From Prolixibacteraceae bacterium JC049 (lineage in GTDB: Bacteria; Bacteroidota; Bacteroidia; Bacteroidales; Prolixibacteraceae), in the NCBI GenBank assembly GCA_023369685.1, contig SACZ01000004.1, forward strand, positions 62,001 through 126,000: a stretch of 64,000 nt of DNA, read 5' to 3'. This document shows positions 12,224 through 20,372 of this stretch, one piece after another (position 1 is the first letter of the stretch; each line of letters opens with the position of its first letter). Under the pieces are notes generated by a model. The model was not told where the DNA came from, searched no databases, and was given only the letters and a program-made list of their open reading frames with translations. The translations under genes were made by a program, and so were the position numbers.

Positions 12224-14683
12224 CTATCTAACTTCAAAAGTACTAACCTTAGTGCCCATGCTTTCATCGTAAACTCCAATTCCTTCTGTGGTTACTTGAT
12301 AACTTCCACTTTCGTCAGAAGTAAAGAAACTAACTTTTGCTTTACCTTTTTTATCAGTGATAATTTGTGGATTCCAGTATAGTGTATTGCGGTAATCTGC
12401 GCTTTCAAATTTCGTTTGATCTTCATCGTAATTGGGAGAATAGAATTCTCTTGTTCGATAGTAGCCTGGTTGTTTTTTTCTTACGATACCGATATCAATA
12501 TGTTCCCATTTCTCTAAAGGAGAGTCAACTCCTTTAGTATAAACGGCAATAATTCCATCCATTCCTCTACTTCCATAAATAGCTGCTTTGGCTCCCTTTA
12601 AAATTTCAATCTTATCGACTTGAGATGGATGTATATTGCACATTTCATTAATCTCAACAAAGGCACCATCTAATAAACATACAGATGGATTGGCACTATT
12701 CTTTGTTGAAGCCATAATTTTAGCTCCACGAATTACAATCTCAACATCAGGACACGAACCAATAATTCTTACTCCGGGAACACGTCCTTGTATAATTTCA
12801 AAAATATTATTGTATGCTATATGTTCTTTACCGACTTCAATTACCACATCTGCCTTGCTGTAATATCTAAAATGATTGTCTTTCTCTTTTTTTTCCGCTT
12901 TGATTATTACTTCGTCTAACCATCTGTTATTTTTTAATTCAAGTGAATCTTTTAGAAGAAGCATTTCTTGCGTATGGGCTGTTATCGAATTCAGCGAATT
13001 ATCTGGTTTAAAGTGATACTGGAGGTCGATAGGGGACGTAACAGCAGAAGCATAAAAACAGCTATCCATGTAAATGTTTGATTTTCGCTTATCTCTTTTG
13101 TTATAAGCTTGAAAAAGAACAAGTGTAGTGTCTTCTAAATGGATGTTTTTAAATTCAAATTTTCCGTTTTCATCTGTTTTTGTCTCTTTATAATAGAAAG
13201 CTCGTTCATTCATTACCAATGAAACCTTTCCTTTTTCTATTGGACGATTGAAGACTAATGTTTTAGCTGTTCCTGTGAATGTGAAACCGTTTTCAAATGC
13301 ATAATCCATTTTTAATTGAGGTTCGGTTAGTTTCTCTTTCCAAATATATTTACGCCAACCATGTGTAAGCAAAGCTAAATCAAGTTTAGCATGTTTGGTT
13401 TTATTGAAATTGGTAAAATAATAGGCAGGATTCTCAATGTGTCCTTTCAGGTCTGCATTTAGCAGGATTGAAGCCTGAATGTTAGACGGTTGATTAAGCA
13501 TCCTGTTTTGTGTGTCAATAATGTTATTAGCAACAATAGCCATTGATAAAGTTGCTGCGACAGGTTTTCCTGCTTTATTTTTTGTTTCAATTTCTAAGGT
13601 TACTTTTTCTCGATTTTTGTAGTTGGTTTTATTGGTCTTAACCGATATGTTAAGTTCAGGTCTTATTTGATTGTAGATTAAACGCTCGGCAACAGCTACT
13701 TCATTCTCATCGAAAATAGTAATGCATGAGATACCAGAAGGCATATCGTTTTTATTGATGCGCACTACTGTTTGAGGAGAATCTATAGAAATGGAATTAC
13801 TAGAGAATAACTTTCCACGTGTTTGAATGATATATGAAACTTGTTGATGTTTTACATTATCAGGAGAAGTACAAATGTGGAAATCAAGCTCTGAACTGAA
13901 TTGTCGCCCAACAAAAATAGAGTAGTTCATTTCCGATTTAGGAAGTTCAACTTTTTCGGATGTAAATTCGGGAGTAGAAAACAGTGCATAATACGTTTTG
14001 TATCTTTCAGGTTTAAAAACAAATTTTCCCATTCCATTATGTATGGTTTTTGTTTTTATAATTCTCTTATCGGTTTGATCAAATATTGTTACTGTAGCTT
14101 TTTCTCCTTTTCCGAATTGATTGGTTATATGAAAAGCAACCCTATTAATGACTCCATAAACTAGGTTTCCTCCTTCCGGAAAGAATTGAAGAGAAAGCTC
14201 TTTTTGTGCTTCAGCAGTTTGTTTTTCCTTTTCCTGATTGGAAGTGATAAGTATTTCTTCTTCAAAAAATATGGCATCATCAAAATTGCGCATATGGTTA
14301 GTATAAGCTCTAATCCGATAGATTCCATCTTTGATGCTGTTATTGTCGAGCTTAAAGTCACCATGTCCAGTTCCGTTGTATATTAAAGCCACTTGACTTA
14401 ATACAATGGAGCCATCTGGAGCAATTAGTTCTACATGCAGGTTATTACTTGTTGATGTCAAATGGTGAAAAGTGCCATCGACTAAGTAAGCACTATACCA
14501 TAAGTCTTCTCCTGGAGAAAATATTCTCCGATCTAAGTGCAAGTGAACCTTTTCAGTGTTAATAGTTGAAAGTACTTTTAGATTTTCAGTGCTATTACTT
14601 AAGGTTTGTGCTAACACTACTTGCGGAACAAAAGTTAAAATAAATAGAAAATGAATGAATTGGAGTGTGGTAGAGTTTTTCAT
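12224..14683 (-). CDS. MG2-domain / TonB-plug surface protein
   Basis: An 819-residue exported protein with a signal peptide ending near VVLAQT. The N-terminal half resembles MG2/macroglobulin beta-sandwich repeats (EKVHLHLDRRIFSPGEDLWYSAYL, then GIYRIRAYT). A carboxypeptidase-regulatory-like segment (NENGKFEFKNI-like, here DENGKFEFKNIHL) and a TonB-receptor plug domain near 640-720 (IIQGRVPGVRIIG...VEIVIRGAK...VDKIEILKGAKAAIYGSRG) follow. There is no 22-strand barrel after the plug, so it cannot be a transporter itself. Such MG2-plug proteins are common in Bacteroidota and poorly understood. It is monocistronic with its own ~260-base upstream region. Confidence 0.75.
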   Translation of the reverse strand: MKNSTTLQFIHFLFILTFVPQVVLAQTLSNSTENLKVLSTINTEKVHLHLDRRIFSPGEDLWYSAYLVDGTFHHLTSTSNNLHVELIAPDGSIVLSQVALIYNGTGHGDFKLDNNSIKDGIYRIRAYTNHMRNFDDAIFFEEEILITSNQEKEKQTAEAQKELSLQFFPEGGNLVYGVINRVAFHITNQFGKGEKATVTIFDQTDKRIIKTKTIHNGMGKFVFKPERYKTYYALFSTPEFTSEKVELPKSEMNYSIFVGRQFSSELDFHICTSPDNVKHQQVSYIIQTRGKLFSSNSISIDSPQTVVRINKNDMPSGISCITIFDENEVAVAERLIYNQIRPELNISVKTNKTNYKNREKVTLEIETKNKAGKPVAATLSMAIVANNIIDTQNRMLNQPSNIQASILLNADLKGHIENPAYYFTNFNKTKHAKLDLALLTHGWRKYIWKEKLTEPQLKMDYAFENGFTFTGTAKTLVFNRPIEKGKVSLVMNERAFYYKETKTDENGKFEFKNIHLEDTTLVLFQAYNKRDKRKSNIYMDSCFYASAVTSPIDLQYHFKPDNSLNSITAHTQEMLLLKDSLELKNNRWLDEVIIKAEKKEKDNHFRYYSKADVVIEVGKEHIAYNNIFEIIQGRVPGVRIIGSCPDVEIVIRGAKIMASTKNSANPSVCLLDGAFVEINEMCNIHPSQVDKIEILKGAKAAIYGSRGMDGIIAVYTKGVDSPLEKWEHIDIGIVRKKQPGYYRTREFYSPNYDEDQTKFESADYRNTLYWNPQIITDKKGKAKVSFFTSDESGSYQVTTEGIGVYDESMGTKVSTFEVR

Positions 14684-14940
14684 GGTTAATAGATGATTAG
14701 TTTTGGTAATGATAACTTGTCAAATATTATGCCATTTTACAAAATGATGTAAAGTTTTAATTTCACTAAACAGGTATATGTTAATATTTTAATTTTATAA
14801 TTGAGCAGGAAATAGATCCTGAATACAGTTTCTGTAGGTGAAACAAAAGAATTTGTGTAAAAAATCAATTAATTCACATGTAATGAATCATTCTGACATT
14901 TATACAGGTTTGTTTTCATTGAATATGGTATATTTGTGTC
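14684..14940. other. Divergent intergenic region upstream of the FMN riboswitch
   Basis: About 260 AT-rich bases between the MG2/plug gene and the ribB riboswitch. It carries the ribB promoter at its right end. No open reading frame, RNA gene or repeat stands out in the remainder. Confidence 0.4.
14909..14936 (+). promoter_or_regulatory. Promoter of the FMN riboswitch-ribB unit
   Basis: TTTG (14909-14912) and TATATTTG (14929-14936). The 16-base spacer is shorter than the usual 19. The predicted start falls a few bases before the riboswitch. Confidence 0.5.
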
Positions 14941-14943
14941 GAT

Positions 14944-15064
14944 TTTCTTCGGGGCAGGGTGCAATTCCCTACCGGCGGTGATAGCCCGCGACTCCTCTTT
15001 TTTGAGGATTGATTTGGTGAAATTCCAGAGCCGACAGTTAAAGTCTGGATGAGAGAAGGAAAAA
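14944..15064 (+). ncRNA. FMN riboswitch (RFN element)
   Basis: The conserved RFN blocks are present in order: TCTTCGGGGCAGGGTG, CCCTACCGGCGGTGAT, AGCCCGCGA, a variable arm with an ACTCCTC/GAGGATT stem, GATTTGGTGAAATTCCAGAG, CCGACAGT and GTCTGGATGAGAGAAGGA. The ends pair to close the multi-branch junction. FMN binding would lower expression of the ribB gene 100 bases downstream. Confidence 0.97.
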
Positions 15065-15070
15065 TGGATG

Positions 15071-15102
15071 GCTAAAGGTATGCTTGTGCATATCGGGTTA
15101 GC
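15071..15102 (+). promoter_or_regulatory. Expression-platform hairpin between riboswitch and ribB
   Basis: Nested stem GCTAA (15071-15075)/TTAGC (15098-15102) enclosing TATGC/GCATA. It lacks a long U-run, so it is a weak terminator at best. GGTTAGC can also pair with GCTTAACC near 15140, close to the AGGAG ribosome binding site, which suggests translational control. Confidence 0.35.
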
Positions 15103-15164
15103 TATTTCTGCACGAATTTCGTTTGCTCCGAAGCGATCGCTTAACCTTTAATATTAGGAGTGAA

Positions 15165-15803
15165 ATGATCACAATTGCAAGATTTGGAGCCAATTACAAA
15201 GAACGAGTTGAGAATGCGATTCAAAAATTATCTGAACGAAAAGGAATTCTTTTAGTAGATGATGAAGATCGTGAAAATGAAGGGGATATCATATACCCAG
15301 CAGCTACTATGTCTGCTGCCGACATGGCTCTAATGATTAGAGAATGTAGTGGTATAGTATGTTTATGCATTACAGAAAAGAAACGTCAGGCACTGGAATT
15401 GCCTCCAATGGTAGAGAACAACAATAGTAAGAATCAAACTGCTTTTACTGTTTCTATCGAGGCCAAAGAGGGAGTTACTACCGGAGTTTCAGCTAAAGAT
15501 CGTGTACAGACTATTCAAACAGCTATTGCTTCAGATGCTAAGCCAGAAGATTTAGCTCGACCAGGGCATGTGTTTCCTTTAACTGCCAAAGAAGGTGGAG
15601 TTTATAGTAGAAGAGGACACACCGAAGGAAGTATTGATTTGGTAAAATTAGCAGGTTTGGGTGATACAGCCGTTTTGTGCGAATTAACCAATGTAGATGG
15701 TACCATGTCTAGACTTCCTGAGATTATGGATTTTGCTATTAAACATGATATGACTGTAGTTACAATTGAAGATATTTACCAATACCGAAAAGAGATGGAA
15801 TAA
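15165..15803 (+). CDS. ribB: 3,4-dihydroxy-2-butanone-4-phosphate synthase
   Basis: Converts ribulose 5-phosphate to 3,4-dihydroxy-2-butanone 4-phosphate plus formate in riboflavin synthesis. The 212-residue length matches stand-alone RibB (no GTP cyclohydrolase II domain). Motifs: [13 protein letters not shown] (acidic metal site), [41 protein letters not shown] and a final EDIYQYR. I start it at the ATG at 15165, which has a good AGGAG site 5 bases upstream; the in-frame TTG 14 codons earlier lies within the riboswitch leader and has no such site. Regulated by the upstream FMN riboswitch. Confidence 0.97.
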   Translation: MITIARFGANYKERVENAIQKLSERKGILLVDDEDRENEGDIIYPAATMSAADMALMIRECSGIVCLCITEKKRQALELPPMVENNNSKNQTAFTVSIEAKEGVTTGVSAKDRVQTIQTAIASDAKPEDLARPGHVFPLTAKEGGVYSRRGHTEGSIDLVKLAGLGDTAVLCELTNVDGTMSRLPEIMDFAIKHDMTVVTIEDIYQYRKEME

Positions 15804-15807
15804 CATT

Positions 15808-15849
15808 TTTCTACTATTGTTTTATTGCTTTATGTCGAAATAGTAGAAA
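15808..15849. repeat. 11-base inverted repeat after ribB
   Basis: TTTCTACTATT (15808-15818) and AATAGTAGAAA (15839-15849), perfect arms, 20-base loop. It stands in tandem with the next hairpin in a convergent gap. Confidence 0.6.
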
Positions 15850-15853
15850 GAGA

Positions 15854-15895
15854 AACGCTACCTGCTTAAGATTGGGCAGGTAGCGTTGTTATTTA
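15854..15895. terminator. Bidirectional terminator between ribB and the sugar operon
   Basis: Perfect 12-base stem AACGCTACCTGC (15854-15865) / GCAGGTAGCGTT (15876-15887), loop of 10. It is flanked by GTTATTTATTT on the plus side and T-rich sequence on the minus side, so it can end both transcripts. Confidence 0.75.
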
Positions 15896-16897
15896 TTTAC
15901 GGTTTAACGAAAGGTTCAAAATTGATTTTTCCTTTTTTAGTTGGCATAAAGCGAAGTATCCCAGAATGGTTACACCAGCTAATATTGCTGTCACCCAGCT
16001 AGGAGCAAGCGAGAAAGCATTCATTTGATCCATTAGTGGATAAATGGTAAAAGTTGTAACCAATGCTAGTGTTGGTGGGTCGATATGGGTGTCGCCATGG
16101 TAAACGAATGTACAAGCCATAAATTCTCCAATATAGGCAGCCATTACTCCGAATGTAACTCCCCAGGTAATATCGCCAGTTGCAGCAGTAATCATTGCTG
16201 CCGATAGAGCAATGTGATGAGTAACCGGTACTTTAAAACCAAATTGCATAAAAATAAGCAAGAAGGTTACAAATCCGAATGTAACACCTATGCTACCTTC
16301 AATGGCAAGAGTGAAATACGATGCTGGTATTCCCACTGCTAAAGCCAATAGAATAAGAGTTAGCGGGTGTGACTGGTAAGGTACCCATCCAGCAGAGTCA
16401 GATGGCACCCAGCGATTAGCTCCTTTTGCGACTTTTCCAAACAGTCCGGTTGAACCGAATGCATAACGAGCTACAACCATGTTTAAAACAACAGCCAATG
16501 CAATGGTGTTGGTCCATGCTATTTCACTGTAATTGGGAACCTGCATGATTCCCCAAAGCATTACATACCCTAAGGCTCCGAAGATACCACCGACCATTAA
16601 TACTTTTGGACAATTCAGTCCAATTAGTGGAGTAAGGATATCACGTCCGTTTTCCAATTTCTTTTGTTTTGCAGCATAAGCAGCTGCCGCAGCACCACCT
16701 GCGAATGAGGTATGTGGTCCAAGAAAGGCTCCCCATGCCACTAAAGAAGTAAACATGGCTTGTCCGGTAGATAATTGAACTGTAGCACCAATTAAAACGG
16801 CTAGTCCACATAATATCCAGACCGGTAGTGCGCCAATTGCTGCTCCAAATATTCCTCCAGCAAATGCGACCAAAAGTTCTACAATATTGAATTCCAT
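15893..16897 (-). CDS. Unknown multi-spanning membrane protein, putative permease
   Basis: A 334-residue, very hydrophobic protein with roughly nine or ten predicted membrane helices, rich in Gly and Ala (for example FAGGIFGAAIGALPVW and FGVMAAYIGEFMA). Conserved-looking polar patches between helices are WGAFLGPHTSFAGG, RWVPSDSAGW and YHGDTHIDPPTLAL. I do not recognise the family. It is the last gene of the propeller/dehydrogenase/aldolase/kinase operon, 29 bases after the kinase stop, and is the only transport candidate there. That makes uptake of the kinase substrate its likeliest role, by context only. No ATP-binding cassette or MFS signature is visible. Confidence 0.55.
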   Translation of the reverse strand: MEFNIVELLVAFAGGIFGAAIGALPVWILCGLAVLIGATVQLSTGQAMFTSLVAWGAFLGPHTSFAGGAAAAAYAAKQKKLENGRDILTPLIGLNCPKVLMVGGIFGALGYVMLWGIMQVPNYSEIAWTNTIALAVVLNMVVARYAFGSTGLFGKVAKGANRWVPSDSAGWVPYQSHPLTLILLALAVGIPASYFTLAIEGSIGVTFGFVTFLLIFMQFGFKVPVTHHIALSAAMITAATGDITWGVTFGVMAAYIGEFMACTFVYHGDTHIDPPTLALVTTFTIYPLMDQMNAFSLAPSWVTAILAGVTILGYFALCQLKKEKSILNLSLNRK

Positions 16898-16926
16898 AGT
16901 TATTTGTTTTTAGTTAAGCTTTTCAA

Positions 16927-18462
16927 TTAATTCATCGATTTTACCTTCAATAATTGATCGCTAATATCCGAGAGGTTATCGGCTAACTGTTTGTAGATAG
17001 GTAAAAGCTGTTCATAGGTATAGTTTTCTTCTTTTCCGGGTTTCTCTGTATGCTCTACTTTATGTATCTCGTCGATAGTATCGAAGTTATCCCATAATCC
17101 GGTTCCAACTGCTGCTAATGCTGCTGCTCCAAGTGCTGCTGCTTGCTGATCTACATTGGTTTTAATCACTTTTGTGTTATAGATGTCGGCATACATCTGT
17201 CGCCAGAAATCACTTTTGCTACCTCCACCAACAAGTAGCATTTCATCTTCTAGTTGAGTGAGCTTTCGCAGTTCATCCAAAGCCACACGAAGCCCCATGC
17301 AGATTCCCTCCATAGTAGAGCGTACCACATCTGCTTTGGTGTGACGCAGGTCAATACCAGCAAAGCCACCTCGCACATTCGCACTCTTATCAATTAGAGT
17401 ACCTCCGGCAAGAGTTGGATTAAATAGCAATTTATTGGCACCAGCAGGAGAAGTAGATGCTAATGCAGTTAAATGATCCCAAGTATCACCTTCCAGTTGC
17501 TTCATCTCCTCACAAACATTATCGCGTAACCATCTGAAGCTGGTTCCTGCAGAGAAAATGGCTGTTGCAGATGCAAACATTTTGGGTACCACATGAGTAA
17601 ATACATAAGGGCGACTGTTAGGCTGTAACAAAGGCTGAGAAGAACTAACAGCTATCCATGCCGAAGAACCAAGTGAATTATAGCTTCGTCCTTCTTTGAA
17701 GCATTTTGCACCTAAAGCCATGCATGAGTTATCGACACCGCCAGCTACAACCTGAACATGAGTTGGTAAGCCCAATTCTTTTGCAGCTTCATCGGTTAGT
17801 GTTCCCAATACTTCGGTTGATGCAGCCAATCGTGGAAATATGGATGCTGGAATTTCGCTGGCCTCAATTAACTCTTGCGAATAGTCCCACTTTTTCAAAT
17901 CATATACACCACTTCCTGAGGCATATGAATAATCGGTAGCCAATACATTGGTCAACTTATAGTTGATGTAATCCTTGGTTCCAATTACCTGATCAATCTG
18001 CTCAAATAGGTCTGGTTCATTGTTTTTGAGCCACATCAATTTAAACACAGTATACAGTGGAGGAGGAAAACCATTTCCGGTAATCATGTACCATTTCTCT
18101 TCATCAATTTTGTCGAAAAATGGCTGAGTTTCTTTTTCTGTTGGTCGGGCATCAGACCAAATAGGTACACTTTGGCGTAATAACTTACCCTTTTTGCCAA
18201 TTGGCACTAAGCCCAAACTGTGCCCTGAAATTCCAATACCAACAATTTGCTGAGTATCAACTTCTGATTGAGTAATTAATCGCTTAGTGGATTGAACTAC
18301 TGCACTCCACCAATCTTCTGGTCGCTGTTCGTGCCAACCTTGTTGCGGGTAAATGGTATCACACGAAATAAACGAGTCGGCAAGGCAAATTCCTTGCTCA
18401 TCGTATAAGGAGGCTTTACAGCCTCCCGTTCCCAAATCGTATGCAATGAGATATTTTTTCAC
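16927..18462 (-). CDS. FGGY-family carbohydrate kinase (xylulokinase-like)
   Basis: A 511-residue cytoplasmic sugar kinase. Motifs: phosphate-1 LIAYDLGTGGCKASLYD at the N-terminus, GIGISGHSLGLVPI, the adenosine-side VVAGGVDNSCMALGA, GMCMG-like GICMGLRVALDEL, and LLVGGGSKSDFWRQMYADI near the C-terminus. The D of VAGGVDNS is the usual catalytic-base position. I start it at the GTG at 18462, 10 bases after the deoC stop, because this puts the phosphate motif at the N-terminus; the upstream ATG would overlap deoC by ~55 bases. Closest in look to xylulokinases, but next to a DeoC aldolase the substrate may be a deoxy sugar. Confidence 0.87.
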   Translation of the reverse strand: MKKYLIAYDLGTGGCKASLYDEQGICLADSFISCDTIYPQQGWHEQRPEDWWSAVVQSTKRLITQSEVDTQQIVGIGISGHSLGLVPIGKKGKLLRQSVPIWSDARPTEKETQPFFDKIDEEKWYMITGNGFPPPLYTVFKLMWLKNNEPDLFEQIDQVIGTKDYINYKLTNVLATDYSYASGSGVYDLKKWDYSQELIEASEIPASIFPRLAASTEVLGTLTDEAAKELGLPTHVQVVAGGVDNSCMALGAKCFKEGRSYNSLGSSAWIAVSSSQPLLQPNSRPYVFTHVVPKMFASATAIFSAGTSFRWLRDNVCEEMKQLEGDTWDHLTALASTSPAGANKLLFNPTLAGGTLIDKSANVRGGFAGIDLRHTKADVVRSTMEGICMGLRVALDELRKLTQLEDEMLLVGGGSKSDFWRQMYADIYNTKVIKTNVDQQAAALGAAALAAVGTGLWDNFDTIDEIHKVEHTEKPGKEENYTYEQLLPIYKQLADNLSDISDQLLKVKSMN

Positions 18463-18472
18463 AGGTTTAGAT

Positions 18473-19153
18473 TTAATTCGATTCAAGAGTTTCAAAGATT
18501 TGTTTGGCAGTACGTACTCCAATTCCAAATCGGGTAGTACCTCGCTTATTCATTTCCAATAGCGTTTCCAAATCGCGTACACCACCTGCTGCTTTTACTT
18601 CACAAGCATCACCAACAGTTTGTTTCATTAAACTTACATTTTCGTAAGTAGCTCCGGTAGGAGCCCATCCAGTTCCTGTTTTAACAAAGCTTACTCCGGC
18701 TTCTACTCCTAATTCACAGGCTTTAACTATCTCTTCATTGGTTAAATGATGACATTCTAGTATCACTTTCACTGGAGTATCACCAGCAGCTTCAACAACT
18801 GCTTTCATATCAGCCAAAACTTTGTCGTAACATTGGGCTTTTAACCAAGTGATATTAATTACCATATCTAACTCATCAACTCCCATTTCCATAAGCTCTT
18901 TGGCTTCCGCAACTTTACCGTTAGTTGTTGCTCCTCCATCAGGAAAACCAACTACACCACCAACCAATACCGAGGGATGATCTTTCACTAAATCGATAAG
19001 CATTGGAGTATGTGCAGGCAAAGCAAACGTGCAAATACAGTTATATTTAATGGCAAGCTCAGCCACCTCTTTAATCTCTTCAATTGTATTGCTAGCCTGA
19101 ACACAGCTCAAATCAATCATTCGAGCGATCTGATTTATATCTTTCATTGCCAT
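18473..19153 (-). CDS. deoC: Deoxyribose-phosphate aldolase
   Basis: A class I aldolase cleaving 2-deoxyribose 5-phosphate to acetaldehyde and glyceraldehyde 3-phosphate. From the start chosen here, Schiff-base Lys158 is in SFVKTGTGWAP, Lys187 in EVKAAGGVR, and Asp96 in ELDMVIN, all three DeoC active-site positions. The 226-residue length is normal. The start at 19153 leaves 2 bases after the dehydrogenase stop; the ATG two codons on (19147) is an alternative. FVKTGTGW replaces the more usual KTSTG, a sign of a divergent subfamily, so the natural substrate could be another deoxy-sugar phosphate. Confidence 0.9.
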   Translation of the reverse strand: MAMKDINQIARMIDLSCVQASNTIEEIKEVAELAIKYNCICTFALPAHTPMLIDLVKDHPSVLVGGVVGFPDGGATTNGKVAEAKELMEMGVDELDMVINITWLKAQCYDKVLADMKAVVEAAGDTPVKVILECHHLTNEEIVKACELGVEAGVSFVKTGTGWAPTGATYENVSLMKQTVGDACEVKAAGGVRDLETLLEMNKRGTTRFGIGVRTAKQIFETLESN

Positions 19154-19155
19154 TT

Positions 19156-20349
19156 TTATAATGCAGTTGTTAATACATCCATAATATCTTCCTTCGATAC
19201 AGGAGGTTGACATGCCAATTGACCATTATCACCAAAACTTACTTTCACAACACCTTCAATAATGTCATTCAAATTATCTTCCTTGATATTTTCATCAGAT
19301 AACTGTACTGGCGTGCCAATCTTTTTCAAGAATGCTTTAAATGCATCAATACCTTCTTCAATTACCTGCTGTTCTGTTTTATCAACTGGACTGATCTGCA
19401 TAACATTGATGGCGAAACGGTAGTACTGTTTTGCTTTACGTTGACTGAATGTTTTCATCCATGCAGGCATTAAAATTGAAAGCGATGCGCCGTGTGCTAC
19501 CTGATGAAGTGATGTAAGTACGTGACCAACTTGGTGAATTGGAGTCCATGCATCGCCAGGTGAAGCCCAACCATTAATAGCACATGTAGCAGCCCATTGC
19601 AAGTGAGAGCGAGCAGAAATATCGTTAGGATTTTCCAATACCTTTTCTACATTGTCAATTACAGTTCGCATTACTCCCTCTTGGAAATAGTGCTGAAGAT
19701 CAGAATCTGACTCTCCATTGAAATAGATTTCCAATACGTGAGAGATAGTATCGGCAGCAGCACAAGCAGTGTGGTATGCAGGTAATGTTAGTGTTAGCTC
19801 TGGGTCGATGATTGATACCTTAGGATAAATACAAGGACTCCAGATATATGATTTCTCTTTCAATTCTCTGTTGCTGACTACGGCACATTGATTCATTTCA
19901 CTTCCAGTAGCAGGAAGGGTAGGAATCATGATAGTTGGTAAAGCTTCAGAAGGAGGAACAGCATCAACATTGTCATGTCGGCTATATACCATGTTCCACA
20001 TATCACCTTCGTAATAGAAACCAGCTGCAATGGCTTTTGCTGCATCCATGGCACTACCACCACCAACACCAATGATAAAATCAACATTTTCGGCACGGCA
20101 ATATTCAGCCCCTTCTTTAACTTGAGTAATATCTGGGTTTTCTTCTATCTCGAAAAAAGAAACAACCTCAATATCATTTTCTCTTAAGTTATTGGCAATC
20201 TTAGGTAAAAGAGGGCTAAGGAATCCCAACTTTTTATATGAAACCAAGCAGGCTTTTTTTCCAATAGTCTTTGCTTCTGAAGCCAAACGATTGATCTCGC
20301 CTGCTCCAAATATTACGCGTACAGGATTATAATATTCAAAGTTATTCAT
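19156..20349 (-). CDS. Iron-containing alcohol dehydrogenase
   Basis: A 397-residue NAD(P)-dependent alcohol dehydrogenase of the Fe-ADH family. Dinucleotide binding: IIGVGGGSAMDAAKAIA (GGGSxxD, residues 93-109) and TLPATGSEMN. Metal ligands are likely Asp200 and His204 (CAAADTISHVLEIYF) plus the later PIHQVGHVL and HQVAHGAS histidines. I start it at MNNFEYYNPV (20349), 23 bases after the propeller stop; the longer frame from 20403 would overlap that gene. In this operon it could reduce the aldehyde released by the DeoC aldolase, or oxidise an alditol before the kinase step. The direction is inference. Confidence 0.92.
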   Translation of the reverse strand: MNNFEYYNPVRVIFGAGEINRLASEAKTIGKKACLVSYKKLGFLSPLLPKIANNLRENDIEVVSFFEIEENPDITQVKEGAEYCRAENVDFIIGVGGGSAMDAAKAIAAGFYYEGDMWNMVYSRHDNVDAVPPSEALPTIMIPTLPATGSEMNQCAVVSNRELKEKSYIWSPCIYPKVSIIDPELTLTLPAYHTACAAADTISHVLEIYFNGESDSDLQHYFQEGVMRTVIDNVEKVLENPNDISARSHLQWAATCAINGWASPGDAWTPIHQVGHVLTSLHQVAHGASLSILMPAWMKTFSQRKAKQYYRFAINVMQISPVDKTEQQVIEEGIDAFKAFLKKIGTPVQLSDENIKEDNLNDIIEGVVKVSFGDNGQLACQPPVSKEDIMDVLTTAL

Positions 20350-20372
20350 GATAATAATTTGTTTAGAAATTT

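Noticed and set aside
15165-15803. Fusion of RibB with GTP cyclohydrolase II (RibBA)
   Set aside because: The protein ends at 212 residues right after the RibB domain, and the following sequence is a terminator.
18463-18528. Upstream ATG for the FGGY kinase, overlapping deoC
   Set aside because: It would create a 56-base overlap and add residues absent from the family; the GTG at 18462 places the phosphate-binding motif at the N-terminus.
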